This document shows positions 18,258 through 27,087 of a DNA stretch of 64,000 bases, in pieces (the first letter of the stretch is position 1; each line of letters opens with the position of its first letter). The translations under genes and the position numbers were made by a program. The stretch spans positions 4,588,001 to 4,652,000 of the forward strand of contig CP053688.1 in assembly GCA_013200995.1 (NCBI GenBank), read 5' to 3'. Source of the stretch: Arthrobacter citreus (GTDB taxonomy: Bacteria; Bacillota; Bacilli; Bacillales; Bacillaceae_G). The notes under the pieces are model-generated. The model was not told the origin of the DNA. It searched no databases and was given only the letters and a program-made list of their open reading frames with translations.

Positions 18258-19247
18258 ATGAAGGCAATAATTTGTACAAAATACGGTCCACCAGAAGTTC
18301 TTCAGCTAAAAGAAGTTGAAAAACCTACTATAAACGATGATGAAGTATTGATAAAAATACATGCTACAACCGTAACAGCAGGAGATGTAAAACTACGAGC
18401 CTCAGATTTCCCTTTTATGTATTGGCTACCTTCTCGACTTATGTTTGGCCTAACAAAGCCGAGAAATAAAATACCAGGTTGTGAGCTAGCAGGAGAAATA
18501 GTCAAAGTAGGGGAAAAAGTGAAAAGTTTTAAAATAGGTGACCATGTTTTCGGGTATAGCGGATTTTCTTTTGGTGCTAATGCTGAATATATTTCTTTAC
18601 CTGAGCAAGGAGTGCTTACCAAAAAGCCAATTAATATGTCATTCGAGCAGGCTGCAGCTGTGCCTGTGGGAGCTATTACTGCACTTCATTTTTTAAGAAG
18701 GAGTATTATCCAAAACGGGCAAAGTGTGCTTATTTATGGCGGTTCGGGAAGTGTAGGAACTTATGCGATACAACTCGCAAAATATTTCGGCACAGAAGTT
18801 ACTGCTGTGTGTAGTACATCAAACTTAGAGTTGGTTAGATCTCTTGGAGCAATAGAAGTGGTCGATTATACAAAAGAAGATGTTACGAAAAGTAGGAAAA
18901 CTTATGACATTATTTTTGATACGGTAGGCAAGACTTCTTTTTCAGACTGTAAAAAGTTACTGAATAAAGATGGGACCTATTTATTAAGTGCAGTATGGAA
19001 GCCCTCAGTGTACTTTAAAGCATTTTGGAATAATTTGACCAGTAATGAAAAAGCCATCCTTGGAGTAGCAAATATGAACAAGGAAGATTTGAATTATATT
19101 AAAGCACTTATTGAAGCTGACAGATTAACAGCTGTGATAGATCGGCATTATCCACTTAATCAAATTGCTGAAGCACATCATTATGTAGAACAAGGGCATA
19201 AGAAGGGGAATATAGTAATTAATATTCGAGGTAATAATCAACTGTAA
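18258..19247 (+). CDS. MDR-family NAD(P)-dependent oxidoreductase (quinone-reductase-like)
   Basis: A 329-residue medium-chain dehydrogenase/reductase. It has the N-terminal GroES-like fold (KIHATTVTAGDVKLRASDFP, GCELAGEIVKVGEKVKSFKIGD) and a Rossmann domain with VLIYGGSGSVGTYAIQLAK. The structural zinc cysteines of alcohol dehydrogenases are absent, so it is of the zinc-independent quinone oxidoreductase type. An upstream in-frame ATG at 18246 overlaps the GGAGG site, so the ATG at 18258 is used. It is a monocistron with its own terminator. The substrate is unknown. Confidence 0.85.
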   Translation: MKAIICTKYGPPEVLQLKEVEKPTINDDEVLIKIHATTVTAGDVKLRASDFPFMYWLPSRLMFGLTKPRNKIPGCELAGEIVKVGEKVKSFKIGDHVFGYSGFSFGANAEYISLPEQGVLTKKPINMSFEQAAAVPVGAITALHFLRRSIIQNGQSVLIYGGSGSVGTYAIQLAKYFGTEVTAVCSTSNLELVRSLGAIEVVDYTKEDVTKSRKTYDIIFDTVGKTSFSDCKKLLNKDGTYLLSAVWKPSVYFKAFWNNLTSNEKAILGVANMNKEDLNYIKALIEADRLTAVIDRHYPLNQIAEAHHYVEQGHKKGNIVINIRGNNQL

Positions 19248-19258
19248 AATCATAATAT

Positions 19259-19294
19259 AAGAATCCCTCAAAAATTGATTTTGAGGGATTCCTT
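19259..19294. terminator. Terminator after the MDR gene
   Basis: Nearly perfect stem AAGAATCCCTCAAAA/TTTTGAGGGATTCCTT with a short loop. It can serve the plus-strand gene and the small minus-strand gene that follows. Confidence 0.75.
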
Positions 19295-19309
19295 AATTTA
19301 CAAGTTTTT

Positions 19310-19474
19310 TTATAGATTTTCATTTTGCTGTCTTATTTCTTCACCAGCTAAAATCATATTTGCTGTTTCAATTTTGCGAAGTTCATCCACTGAATGACCA
19401 GGGTCAAGATTATTAAGGTTCGCTTGTATTTTCATATGTTCTTCATTTATAAGGGGTTTATATTGTTTAGTCAA
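19310..19474 (-). CDS. Small protein of unknown function (54 residues, TTG start)
   Basis: A 54-codon frame starting TTG seven bases after a GGAGG site (GGAGGTAATAA). It reads as a soluble, mainly helical protein: TKQYKPLINEEHMKIQANL, then NNLDPGHSVDELRKIETAN, ending EEIRQQNENL. The strong ribosome site and a terminator-like hairpin downstream argue that it is real. I do not recognise the family. Its upstream region holds the palindrome TGAAGAAATTCTTCA at 19505-19519. Confidence 0.6.
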   Translation of the reverse strand: MTKQYKPLINEEHMKIQANLNNLDPGHSVDELRKIETANMILAGEEIRQQNENL

Positions 19475-19573
19475 ATTATTACCTCCATATATATAGTAGA
19501 AACGTGAAGAAATTCTTCATAGTAGTTAGTCTTAACGATTTGACTAACTTCATTCAAAAGATGAAATATCGAT

Positions 19574-20548
19574 TTACTTGCTTAATTCATTAACTAATTT
19601 TTGATAGGTGTAAAAAGCAGGCTTAGGTGAATAATCATCCTTCATAATGCCAAATTGATGAAATAGATCGTCTTTTGAGCTATCAGCATCCCTTAAACCG
19701 AAAAATTCATAATGAGTAATATTTAGTTCCTGGTGAAGTGCGTAGACCGTTCGAACAACTTTTTCAAGGACGTCTGATTGCTTTGCATATGATCTTTCTA
19801 TTTGAATAAACGGATTTTTCCCGGTTGGCCATCCATTTTCCGTAATATGAATTGGAATTGTTGTAGGGATTCTATTGCGATTTAACGTATCTCGAAATTT
19901 ACGGAGTATATTTTCTACTGAGATTGCAATTTCCTCAATTTCCAGTGGTTCCTCAAATACATCCACATAAAAATTATGACCGACATAATCAATTGAATGA
20001 ATTAATTCATCTCCACCAATATTCATTAGGCTCTCCCAAAAATGTGGAATTGTTTTTTCTCCCTCAGGAACCGAACCAAACCCGATTTTAACTTTTAAAT
20101 TATTTTTTGTAATTTCTTCTTTTGCAATAATTATTCCTCGTACAAGTGCTTCAAATACATATGGTTTCGATCCATCCATAAACGATAAATTAGGTTCATT
20201 CGTAATTTGAATTGATTCAAGTAAAGGACCATATTCCTTAATTACTTTACGAACGAAATTAAACCAATATTCTAGTGACATACTTTGGTCCATAAGGCAT
20301 CCGATTGTTAAATCACCTAATAACCCAGAGTTCTTATAGCGATTTAAAGCATTAAATACTTTTTCTTCCGTTTCTGGTCCCATATAGACAGCGTACATTC
20401 TAGGTAAAAGCCGATTAGCATTATCTTTAAGCTCTTTTAGTGCGGATGATATTTTTTCATAATTATCTTCTGGTCCAGTAGCTAATCCTATAGGTGTACC
20501 GGCTACGCTAAGAGGATAGATTCCGAAAGTTAATCCGTTTGATTTCAT
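19574..20548 (-). CDS. Clan GH-A-like glycoside hydrolase domain protein
   Basis: A 324-residue TIM-barrel-like protein. Two motifs fit a retaining clan GH-A glycosidase: TNEPN with a candidate acid/base Glu118 at the end of strand 4, and ITENGWPTGK with a candidate nucleophile Glu237 at strand 7. The barrel also carries GHNFYVDVFEE and a C-terminal YEFFGLRDADSS segment. There is no signal peptide, so it would act inside the cell or leave by another route. I cannot assign a GH family or substrate. It is divergent from a MarR regulator, and perfect palindromes in the shared gap suggest control by that protein. Confidence 0.65.
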   Translation of the reverse strand: MKSNGLTFGIYPLSVAGTPIGLATGPEDNYEKISSALKELKDNANRLLPRMYAVYMGPETEEKVFNALNRYKNSGLLGDLTIGCLMDQSMSLEYWFNFVRKVIKEYGPLLESIQITNEPNLSFMDGSKPYVFEALVRGIIIAKEEITKNNLKVKIGFGSVPEGEKTIPHFWESLMNIGGDELIHSIDYVGHNFYVDVFEEPLEIEEIAISVENILRKFRDTLNRNRIPTTIPIHITENGWPTGKNPFIQIERSYAKQSDVLEKVVRTVYALHQELNITHYEFFGLRDADSSKDDLFHQFGIMKDDYSPKPAFYTYQKLVNELSK

Positions 20549-20564
20549 AATACCTCTCCTTTTT

Positions 20565-20586
20565 ATAGTAAATTATTGTTTACTAT
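20565..20586. promoter_or_regulatory. Palindromic operator between the glycosidase and marR genes
   Basis: ATAGTAAA-TTATTG-TTTACTAT is a perfect inverted repeat lying just upstream of the glycosidase-like gene. A related site, AATAAACCTTTATT followed by TTTACTA, lies at 20643-20661 before the MarR gene. Both are of the size MarR dimers bind. Confidence 0.6.
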
Positions 20587-20705
20587 TTTAAATGTAGTTT
20601 ATTTGTAAAATGTGTTATAATCTAAACTAAGGTCGAATAAATAATAAACCTTTATTTACTATATGTCAATTTGGAAATTTTTGTACAGGAAGGTATGAAA
20701 GTCGC

Positions 20706-21164
20706 ATGACGAATTCAAAAACACACCAAATAGCAGAGAAATTTATCCAATTACTCCCGCTAGTTTTTAATAAGTTTAACAAGCCAGGTTCAAAAAATTC
20801 ACTAAAGAATAAACAGGCTGAGTTAACCCATCTGCAAAGTCATATACTTGAGGAATTATTTCAAACACCTGAAGGGATTTCACTAACAGAGCTAGCTCAA
20901 AATATTAGTATTTCTAAACAGCAAATGACCCCATTAATTATGAAATTAGAAGAAAAAGAGTATGTATCCAAAATTCAAGATGCTAATGATAAACGAAGCG
21001 TAAAAATTGTCCTTACGGAAAAAGGGAAGAAAGTTGTCTCTAAACGATGGGAAGATTTTTATCATATTTTTATCGAAAGGGTAGGGCAGCTTGATGAAGA
21101 AGACTTGTTAGATTTAGATTACTCAATGCACAAGATTATACGAATACTTGGGAAAATAGAATAG
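20706..21164 (+). CDS. MarR-family transcriptional regulator
   Basis: A 152-residue winged-helix regulator. The DNA-binding part is ISLTELAQNISISKQQMTPLIMKLEEKEYV followed by the wing KIQDANDKRSVKIVLTEKG, the classic MarR layout. AGGAAGG lies about 12 bases before the ATG, a rather long spacer, and the nearer ATG opens only a four-codon frame. It is divergent from the glycosidase-like gene and probably controls it and itself through the palindromes between them. The ligand is unknown. Confidence 0.85.
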   Translation: MTNSKTHQIAEKFIQLLPLVFNKFNKPGSKNSLKNKQAELTHLQSHILEELFQTPEGISLTELAQNISISKQQMTPLIMKLEEKEYVSKIQDANDKRSVKIVLTEKGKKVVSKRWEDFYHIFIERVGQLDEEDLLDLDYSMHKIIRILGKIE

Positions 21165-21378
21165 AGATTATATTGAAGGAGTGGAGTCAATTTCGGCTCC
21201 ATATTTTTTTGGCCATTTTTAAGAAATGATTAAGAGAAAATCCTTATTTATTAAAAAATTATAACAGTTAAATATAACTATTTTGGTAAAAAATGGTAGA
21301 TTTGTTGTAGTTTAGTAAATATAATTGTAATCGGTATTCATTATTAAGAACTAGTAGGTCGTTAATGTTGGAGGAATT

Positions 21379-22578
21379 ATGAAAAAAAGGATTTTAATTA
21401 TAAGCTTTATAGTGGCGCTCTGTTTAGGCGGAGGTTATTGGTTTTATGTATATGCTTGGGATTCTAGTGCGAAAGTGATTGCAAAAGAAGATGAATTAAC
21501 AAGGACTAGTTTCTTAAAAGATAAACGTGCAGTTATTTACTTTTCAACCACTGCTGATCAAGATATAAATGGAGATGGCTTGAGTTATGCAGTGTTTGTT
21601 GATGAAAATGGACAAGCAAAAAGTGTAAAAATGAAAGGTTTAGAACTTGGATCTGTCACAAAAAGTCCGAATCAAGTATTTCTAGAAGATAAAAATCATA
21701 TTCAAATTCTTGGTGACGAATACAAGGATTTTCAAATGAAGAAAAGCCAATATACTGGGGAACGATCTGGTTACATAAAAGGAAAAGACCTTTTCTTTAG
21801 TATTTATAACAGTGGATTCAGTAAAAAAGGTGGATATAATTCGGATGTTCGTTTTGGCAATAAAAATGGTTTCCAGACCGGCACGATACCCAGCTATATT
21901 GTAGCTTCTGGCCAAGTAGGGGAGAATATTTATATATTAACTAATGATCCAAAAAATCCAAAAGAATTCAACTTACAAGAAGTAGTTCTAAATAATAAAG
22001 TAGGTATCAAGCAGTTAAGTAAATTTGAAACGAAAGATGAAGTAAACCCGGATTCACAAGTATTAGCGGATCAACATTTTTATTACATAATCGCTTCAAA
22101 TGCATCAATTGATGAACATAACAAGGACGAAATTCTGTTAAGGATTGATAAGAAAACATTGAGAGTAGACACATTGCCACTTGTACACTATTCTAATATT
22201 GAAGATGTTAGAAGCACGATCGTCTATAATATTAAACAGTCTGCATATCTTTTAAACGGTGAGCTTTTTTACATAGATGGACTAGGTGATGTTTATACAT
22301 TTAATACAAAAACTGAACAAGTGCAGAAGAAGTTTTCATTGATCGATGCAGATAAAACTGTATTATATTATAATGAACAAGTTTATTTTCGAGGTAATTA
22401 CGTTTATTATTTTAGAGATAATCCTAAAAATAATAAATTTTCAATTGAGGTTTACAATCTCAAAACAGGAAAATTAGAAACACATCAAGAGATAAAAGGA
22501 ATAAACGAGATCATGACTCAAGTGACTAAAAAAGGTAAATCAATTTATGCATATAGTTTTATGATGCTAAAGGGATAG
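21379..22578 (+). CDS. Membrane-anchored protein of unknown function (399 residues)
   Basis: Starts with a single hydrophobic segment (about residues 4-26, KKRILIISF onward) after which the chain is hydrophilic and would lie outside the cell. The rest is rich in beta-strand-like alternation with repeated blocks of the type YFSTTAD, YIVASGQVGENIYILTNDP, YYIIASN and YLLNGELFYIDGLGDVYTF. These suggest a beta-propeller made of loosely repeated blades. No enzyme motif or lipobox was found. GGAGG precedes the ATG. It is flanked by unrelated genes and no function can be assigned. Confidence 0.7.
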   Translation: MKKRILIISFIVALCLGGGYWFYVYAWDSSAKVIAKEDELTRTSFLKDKRAVIYFSTTADQDINGDGLSYAVFVDENGQAKSVKMKGLELGSVTKSPNQVFLEDKNHIQILGDEYKDFQMKKSQYTGERSGYIKGKDLFFSIYNSGFSKKGGYNSDVRFGNKNGFQTGTIPSYIVASGQVGENIYILTNDPKNPKEFNLQEVVLNNKVGIKQLSKFETKDEVNPDSQVLADQHFYYIIASNASIDEHNKDEILLRIDKKTLRVDTLPLVHYSNIEDVRSTIVYNIKQSAYLLNGELFYIDGLGDVYTFNTKTEQVQKKFSLIDADKTVLYYNEQVYFRGNYVYYFRDNPKNNKFSIEVYNLKTGKLETHQEIKGINEIMTQVTKKGKSIYAYSFMMLKG

Positions 22579-22683
22579 CTTAAAGGACAAATTGACTTTA
22601 TTAGCTCTCATTTAAAATACCAATTTATAGAAATTCTTGAACTTTACGAACTTATCGTTTAATATGATTTAATATAAAAACAT

Positions 22684-22800
22684 AAACCAATTGTATAACC
22701 TCATTGATATGGTATGAGGGTCTCTACCAGGAACCGTAAAATCCTGATTACGAAAAAGAATGTAATGTATTTACATCCTTCTTCGTAATCAGGATTTTTT
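22684..22800 (+). ncRNA. Purine riboswitch, adenine type, with overlapping terminator
   Basis: The aptamer shows P1 (TTGTA with TACGA), P2 CCTCAT/ATGAGG with L2 TGATATGGT, J2/3 GTCTCTACC, P3 CAGGA/TCCTG with L3 ACCGTAAAA, then J3/1 ATTA. The position that reads C in guanine sensors (C74 of xpt) is T here, which specifies adenine. The terminator arm starting TCCTGATTACGAA (22742 on) reuses the P3 and P1 3' strands and pairs with TTCGTAATCAGGA before a T run. Ligand binding should therefore prevent termination, an ON switch as in pbuE. Confidence 0.9.
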
Positions 22801-22831
22801 TTATTTTCTAATAATTAAGGGGGAAAAAATA

Positions 22832-24139
22832 ATGAAAACAGTTTATATAAATGCAACGATTTTTACAATGGATAAGGAAAATCAAATTTTTGATAACGGT
22901 ATGATGATTGTACAAGATCAATTAATTACTTATGTTGGAAACCATTCCGAAGAGTTAATGAAGGATGCGGATCAAGTAGTTAATCTTCAGGGGAAATGGG
23001 TGATGCCAGGTCTTGTAAATACGCATTCTCATATTCTAATGACGTTATTACGCGGAATTGGAGATGATATGCTGTTAAAGCCTTGGTTAGAAACTAAAAT
23101 ATGGCCGATTGAAAGACAATATACGACTGAGATTGCTTCAGTAAGTGCGCAGTTAGGTATTTTGGAAATGGTAAAGTCAGGAACTACAACGTTCTCTGAT
23201 ATGTTTAACCCTAATGGAATCGATCCAAATAATGTAATGGAGACAATTGGTGAAACTGGAATTCGCGGGGCATTTTCATATTCAATATTTAGCTTCGGAA
23301 CAGAAGAAGAGCAAAGAATGAATCTAAAAGGTGCTGAGCAGTTTTCAATTGACTATAAAAACTTTGCTAATGGCCGTTTGACAACGATGGTTGCACCTCA
23401 TAGTCCATATGCTTGTACTCCTAAAGCTTTAATTGAGAGTGCACGTATTGCAAAAGAAAATGACTTAATGATGCACATCCATGTATCTGAAACAGATTAT
23501 GAAATTCAAGATATCCAAACTCGTTATTCGAACCGTCCTGTCGAACATCTTCGAAAATTAGGTGTATTTAATCAGCCGACAGTCATGGCTCACGGCGTAG
23601 TACTAAATGATGAAGAAAGAGCAATCTTAAAGGAATACGATGTACGTGTTGCTCATAATCCAATTAGTAATTTGAAATTAGGTTCTGGAGTAGCGGATGT
23701 TATTAGTTTACTAGAAGCAGGAGTAAAAGTCGGTATCGCAACAGATAGCACAGCATCAAATAACAATCTTGATATGTTTGAAGAAGTAAGAATTGCAGCA
23801 TTGCTACAAAAAGGGATGTATAAAGATGCTACGAAATTCTCGGCACAAACGGCATTAACCTTGGCTACTCGCGGTGGCGCAGAAGTGATTGGAATGGGGC
23901 ATACTGGCTCCCTTGAAGCAAATAAGAAAGCAGACTTTATTACGATTTATCCATTTGATAAAGAACATTTACAACCATTAAGTAACGCGTATTCACACTT
24001 ACTATACGCTGCTCGTGGTAGCGATGTATGTGATGTATTCATAGATGGAAATGCAATCGTAAAAGATCGTATTTGTTTAACAATTGATGAAGAAAAAGTA
24101 ATTTCCGAAGCTAATCGTCTACAAAGTCGTTTTTCATAA
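22832..24139 (+). CDS. Amidohydrolase of the MtaD (MTA/SAH deaminase) family
   Basis: A 435-residue metal-dependent deaminase. Metal ligands are His65 and His67 (NTHSHI), the histidine of MMHIHVSETDYE, and the aspartate of ATDSTASNN, with HGVVL as the fourth site. Closest in pattern to 5-methylthioadenosine/S-adenosylhomocysteine deaminases, which convert 6-amino purines to 6-oxo products; related family members act on triazines, guanine or cytosine. GGGGG precedes the ATG. It is the only gene behind an adenine-type riboswitch, so its substrate is likely an adenine compound and its expression should rise with adenine. Confidence 0.85.
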   Translation: MKTVYINATIFTMDKENQIFDNGMMIVQDQLITYVGNHSEELMKDADQVVNLQGKWVMPGLVNTHSHILMTLLRGIGDDMLLKPWLETKIWPIERQYTTEIASVSAQLGILEMVKSGTTTFSDMFNPNGIDPNNVMETIGETGIRGAFSYSIFSFGTEEEQRMNLKGAEQFSIDYKNFANGRLTTMVAPHSPYACTPKALIESARIAKENDLMMHIHVSETDYEIQDIQTRYSNRPVEHLRKLGVFNQPTVMAHGVVLNDEERAILKEYDVRVAHNPISNLKLGSGVADVISLLEAGVKVGIATDSTASNNNLDMFEEVRIAALLQKGMYKDATKFSAQTALTLATRGGAEVIGMGHTGSLEANKKADFITIYPFDKEHLQPLSNAYSHLLYAARGSDVCDVFIDGNAIVKDRICLTIDEEKVISEANRLQSRFS

Positions 24140-24151
24140 AATTAAGAGGGA

Positions 24152-24180
24152 AAGAGCAGGACAAGTTTCCTGCTCTTCTT
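24152..24180. terminator. Bidirectional terminator
   Basis: Perfect ten-base stem AAGAGCAGGA/TCCTGCTCTT with a six-base loop between the convergent amidohydrolase and DinB-like genes. Confidence 0.85.
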
Positions 24181-24185
24181 TTCAT

Positions 24186-24695
24186 TTAAAGATAACGTTC
24201 GTTGATGATTTTTAAGTGATGTAATTCATGACCTGCAATAATATAAGCAATAGCTCTTGGTGTCGTTGGGTGATTTAATACTGTACCTTCAAGTTCTAAT
24301 GTTTCATCAGATAAATTTGCTAACAAAGATAAAGTAGCTAGACGTACAGTTTCATATTCATTAATAATTCGTTCTATATCGAGACGGTTAAATTTTGCAT
24401 TTTCATTATAAGCATTTTCATCAAAAGATGGTAAAGGAGATTTGTCTCCTCTTGCAATTGCCAATAGACGATAGCACATGATTCGCTCGCAATCTACTAA
24501 ATGTCCAAGTACTTCTTTAATGCTCCATTTACCTTCTGCGTAACGATACTCAGATTTTTCTTTAGAGATTGCCTTAAAAAAGCTAATGGATTCCTCTAAT
24601 TGCTTTCGTAAAATAGTTTGTAAATCACCTTCAGGAACTAGCCCTATATACCCTTTAAAATGAGGGTTATACTCATTTGGTTCTGGTCTGGACAT
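24186..24695 (-). CDS. DinB-superfamily protein
   Basis: A 169-residue four-helix-bundle protein. The metal-site histidines sit in VLGHLVDCERIM and in AGHELHHLKII, the arrangement of DinB/YfiT-like thiol-dependent enzymes; the KWSIKEVLGHL opening is typical. Members include bacillithiol transferases and mycothiol enzymes, so a thiol S-transferase role is possible in a bacillithiol-making host. The GTG upstream lies inside the GAGGTGG site, so the ATG at 24695 is used. Confidence 0.82.
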   Translation of the reverse strand: MSRPEPNEYNPHFKGYIGLVPEGDLQTILRKQLEESISFFKAISKEKSEYRYAEGKWSIKEVLGHLVDCERIMCYRLLAIARGDKSPLPSFDENAYNENAKFNRLDIERIINEYETVRLATLSLLANLSDETLELEGTVLNHPTTPRAIAYIIAGHELHHLKIINERYL

Positions 24696-24865
24696 CAAAT
24701 TTACCACCTCAAAGTTTTTATTTTAAAATCTACAATGCGTAGTACAATAAGCGAATTATACCTTAATATGTATATAGAAGTTTGAAAAATTAAAATGTTG
24801 AGGATGAATAAAATAAATAAACCGTTTTCTAGATTGAATTCGTTCCGATCAGTATTCAGCATGTC

Positions 24866-25399
24866 TTAAAAGCAGCTTCCTCTATAAATATGATTTGTAT
24901 CTTCCTCTAAAAGTCTACCAATGTAATGTAGTTTGGATTTACTTAAAACGCGATTCCCTGCTTCAGTAATTCCAATAGCGCCAACCTCATTCACTAAACA
25001 ACCGCTGTTTCGAATACGTTGAATTTCTTTGCTAATTTCTTTAATCATAACCTTTGCAAATTCCTTACTCAATTCATACTTAGTATCAACGATGATGTTT
25101 GCTAAATAAAGATAGACTGAATTATTCTTTTCATATGGAAGAATATAATGACATAAACTTAATTCATCAATTTTCCCCTCAAAAAGTTGTTCAAATATCT
25201 CTTTTTCTACTGGGAAAAATGCTATAAATCCTTGGATTTCATGATTATACTCCAGTACTCTATAGATATAAGGATTCTTACTCCAAGCTTCTTCTGCAAA
25301 TGATTTCGTCACTTGCCATTCTACTTTGTAAACGAGAGAGTCTAATTCCAATAATCTATCAAAATCAGCAGGCGTTGCAAATCGTACTGTTATCGTCAT
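24866..25399 (-). CDS. GNAT-family N-acetyltransferase-like protein
   Basis: A 177-residue protein that opens ITVRFATPADFDRLLELD, the first strand and helix of a GNAT fold, and continues with YLANIIVDTKYE where the acetyl-CoA strand is expected. The pyrophosphate loop (normally RxxGxG/A) is weak, reading KYELSKEFAKVMI, so activity is uncertain. GAGAAG lies before the ATG. It is monocistronic. The substrate is unknown. Confidence 0.6.
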   Translation of the reverse strand: MTITVRFATPADFDRLLELDSLVYKVEWQVTKSFAEEAWSKNPYIYRVLEYNHEIQGFIAFFPVEKEIFEQLFEGKIDELSLCHYILPYEKNNSVYLYLANIIVDTKYELSKEFAKVMIKEISKEIQRIRNSGCLVNEVGAIGITEAGNRVLSKSKLHYIGRLLEEDTNHIYRGSCF

Positions 25400-25700
25400 A
25401 TTCCACTTCTCCCTTTTCGGAAATAGTTAATAAAGATAATTAACTTAATCTTAATTTTAAGTCTTAATGCTATGAATCGTCGATAGACCTTTATTGTAGA
25501 ATTTTGTATGATATTATTTGTTAAATTCCACTATTAAAATCAAATTCAATACAAAAAGGGCTTTTTAATAAAGTTAAGTGTAAATACAATAACTGTTGAA
25601 GATATTAGTAAAAGTACGAGAAAGTAATATGAGAAACAGAAGGTCATGGAGGTGGATTGAGTGGGAAATCAAATAAATAGCGATGAAAAGAGGGAGTGAA
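25400..25700. other. Gene-free gap before fosB
   Basis: About 300 AT-rich bases hold the divergent upstream regions of the GNAT-like gene and fosB. A GGAGG at 25649-25653 precedes only a seven-codon frame. I see no RNA motif or repeat. Confidence 0.5.
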
Positions 25701-26123
25701 ATGGAGATTAAAGGAATCAATCATTTGTTATTTTCTGTATCTAATCTAGAAAAAGCGATCGATTTCTATAAGAATGTATTTAATGCAACTTTATTAGTGA
25801 AGGGTAGAACAACTGCATATTTTGATTTAAATGGTATTTGGCTTGCTTTAAATGAAGAAAAGAATATACCTAGAAATGAAATTCATCAATCTTACACCCA
25901 TATGGCTTTTACAATTGATGAAGATGACTTTGAAAAAATGTACGATAAATTACTAGAACTTAATGTAAATATATTGAATGGTCGCAAAAGAGATCAACGA
26001 GATAAACAATCAATTTATTTTACAGATCCAGATGGACATAAGTTTGAATTTCATACAGGAACTTTACAAGATCGAATTAATTATTATAAGCAAACAAAAC
26101 CCCATATGGATTTTTATATTTGA
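25701..26123 (+). CDS. fosB: Metallothiol transferase FosB
   Basis: Glyoxalase-fold enzyme that adds a thiol, bacillithiol in Bacilli, to fosfomycin and so inactivates it. Metal ligands are His8 (INHLLF), His67 (YTHMAF) and Glu116 (HKFEFH), matching the His/His/Glu triad of FosB one residue earlier. The blocks [32 protein letters not shown] and KPHM are diagnostic. A Met six codons upstream lies before the GAGGGAG site, so 25701 is the start, giving 140 residues. This gene is common on Bacillus chromosomes and is not by itself a sign of a plasmid. Confidence 0.93.
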   Translation: MEIKGINHLLFSVSNLEKAIDFYKNVFNATLLVKGRTTAYFDLNGIWLALNEEKNIPRNEIHQSYTHMAFTIDEDDFEKMYDKLLELNVNILNGRKRDQRDKQSIYFTDPDGHKFEFHTGTLQDRINYYKQTKPHMDFYI

Positions 26124-26350
26124 AAGAGAAAGTTTTGATAAACTTTCTTTGAAAAAATATCTTGAATTAAAGATAAAATTTGATACAATATAAGTAAGAG
26201 TTAGACTAACTTAATAAATTATATATATTAAAGACGAAGTTAATTGTAAACAGTAATCAAATAAGTACGTAGATTCTTTTTGGTTTAATATCTCGAATTA
26301 AAGATAATATTGAGTATGAATTTATTTTTAAAATTAAAGGAGCGATAAAT

Positions 26351-27046
26351 ATGTTCGAAAAAATCAATAGTAAACAATTAGGTCTCGCAGATCACGGTTG
26401 GTTAAATACAATTCATCATTTTTCATTTGCAAATTATTATGATCCTAACAATATGAATTTCGGTGTACTAAGAGTATTAAATGATGATTTAATTAAAGCT
26501 CATAGAGGCTTTGGTACTCATCCACATAATGATATGGAAATTATAACTTATGTCATAAACGGAAAATTAACTCACGCTGACAGTATGGGAAATAAACATG
26601 AAATTGGACGTGGTGATGTTCAATACATGAGTGCAGGAACAGGTGTGTATCACAGTGAACACAATTTAGGTAAGGACCCATTACGATTAATTCAATTATG
26701 GATTATTCCTGATAAAGCAGGTCATACTCCAAATTACGGTGACTTAGTTTCAGATTGGGAAGAAAGAGTTGGAAAATGGTATCATATGGTATCTCCAGTT
26801 GATGGAAATGCTCCAATTAAAATTCACCAAGATGCAAATATTTACTCGCTTGCATTAAATGGAAATGAAGAAATTTCTTTTGAGATAAATAATGGTCGTC
26901 AAGCGTATTTAGTCTTATTAGAAGGAAATGCAGTTGTAAATGGAGAACTACTAGAAGCTAGTGATGCTGCGAAAATCATTGAAGAAAATATAAAAATTAA
27001 ATCAAAAGATTTTTCACATTATTTAGTAGTAGAAATGAAAAAATAA
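26351..27046 (+). CDS. Pirin-family cupin protein
   Basis: A 231-residue bicupin. The N-terminal cupin has the four expected metal ligands His57, His59 (GTHPHND), His101 and Glu103 (YHSEHN). E. coli YhhW, of similar length, has quercetin 2,3-dioxygenase activity in vitro, but the cellular role of pirins is unsettled. AAAGGAG precedes the ATG. It is followed after 41 bases by an OsmC protein, so the two are probably co-transcribed and linked to oxidant or electrophile stress. Confidence 0.88.
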   Translation: MFEKINSKQLGLADHGWLNTIHHFSFANYYDPNNMNFGVLRVLNDDLIKAHRGFGTHPHNDMEIITYVINGKLTHADSMGNKHEIGRGDVQYMSAGTGVYHSEHNLGKDPLRLIQLWIIPDKAGHTPNYGDLVSDWEERVGKWYHMVSPVDGNAPIKIHQDANIYSLALNGNEEISFEINNGRQAYLVLLEGNAVVNGELLEASDAAKIIEENIKIKSKDFSHYLVVEMKK

Positions 27047-27087
27047 AATAGATTTATTGATTTAAGCTTTGAAAGGGGAAGTATCTG

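Noticed and set aside
25701..26123. fosB as a sign of a resistance plasmid or transposon
   Set aside because: No transposase, inverted repeats or plasmid genes are near, and chromosomal fosB is common in Bacillus.
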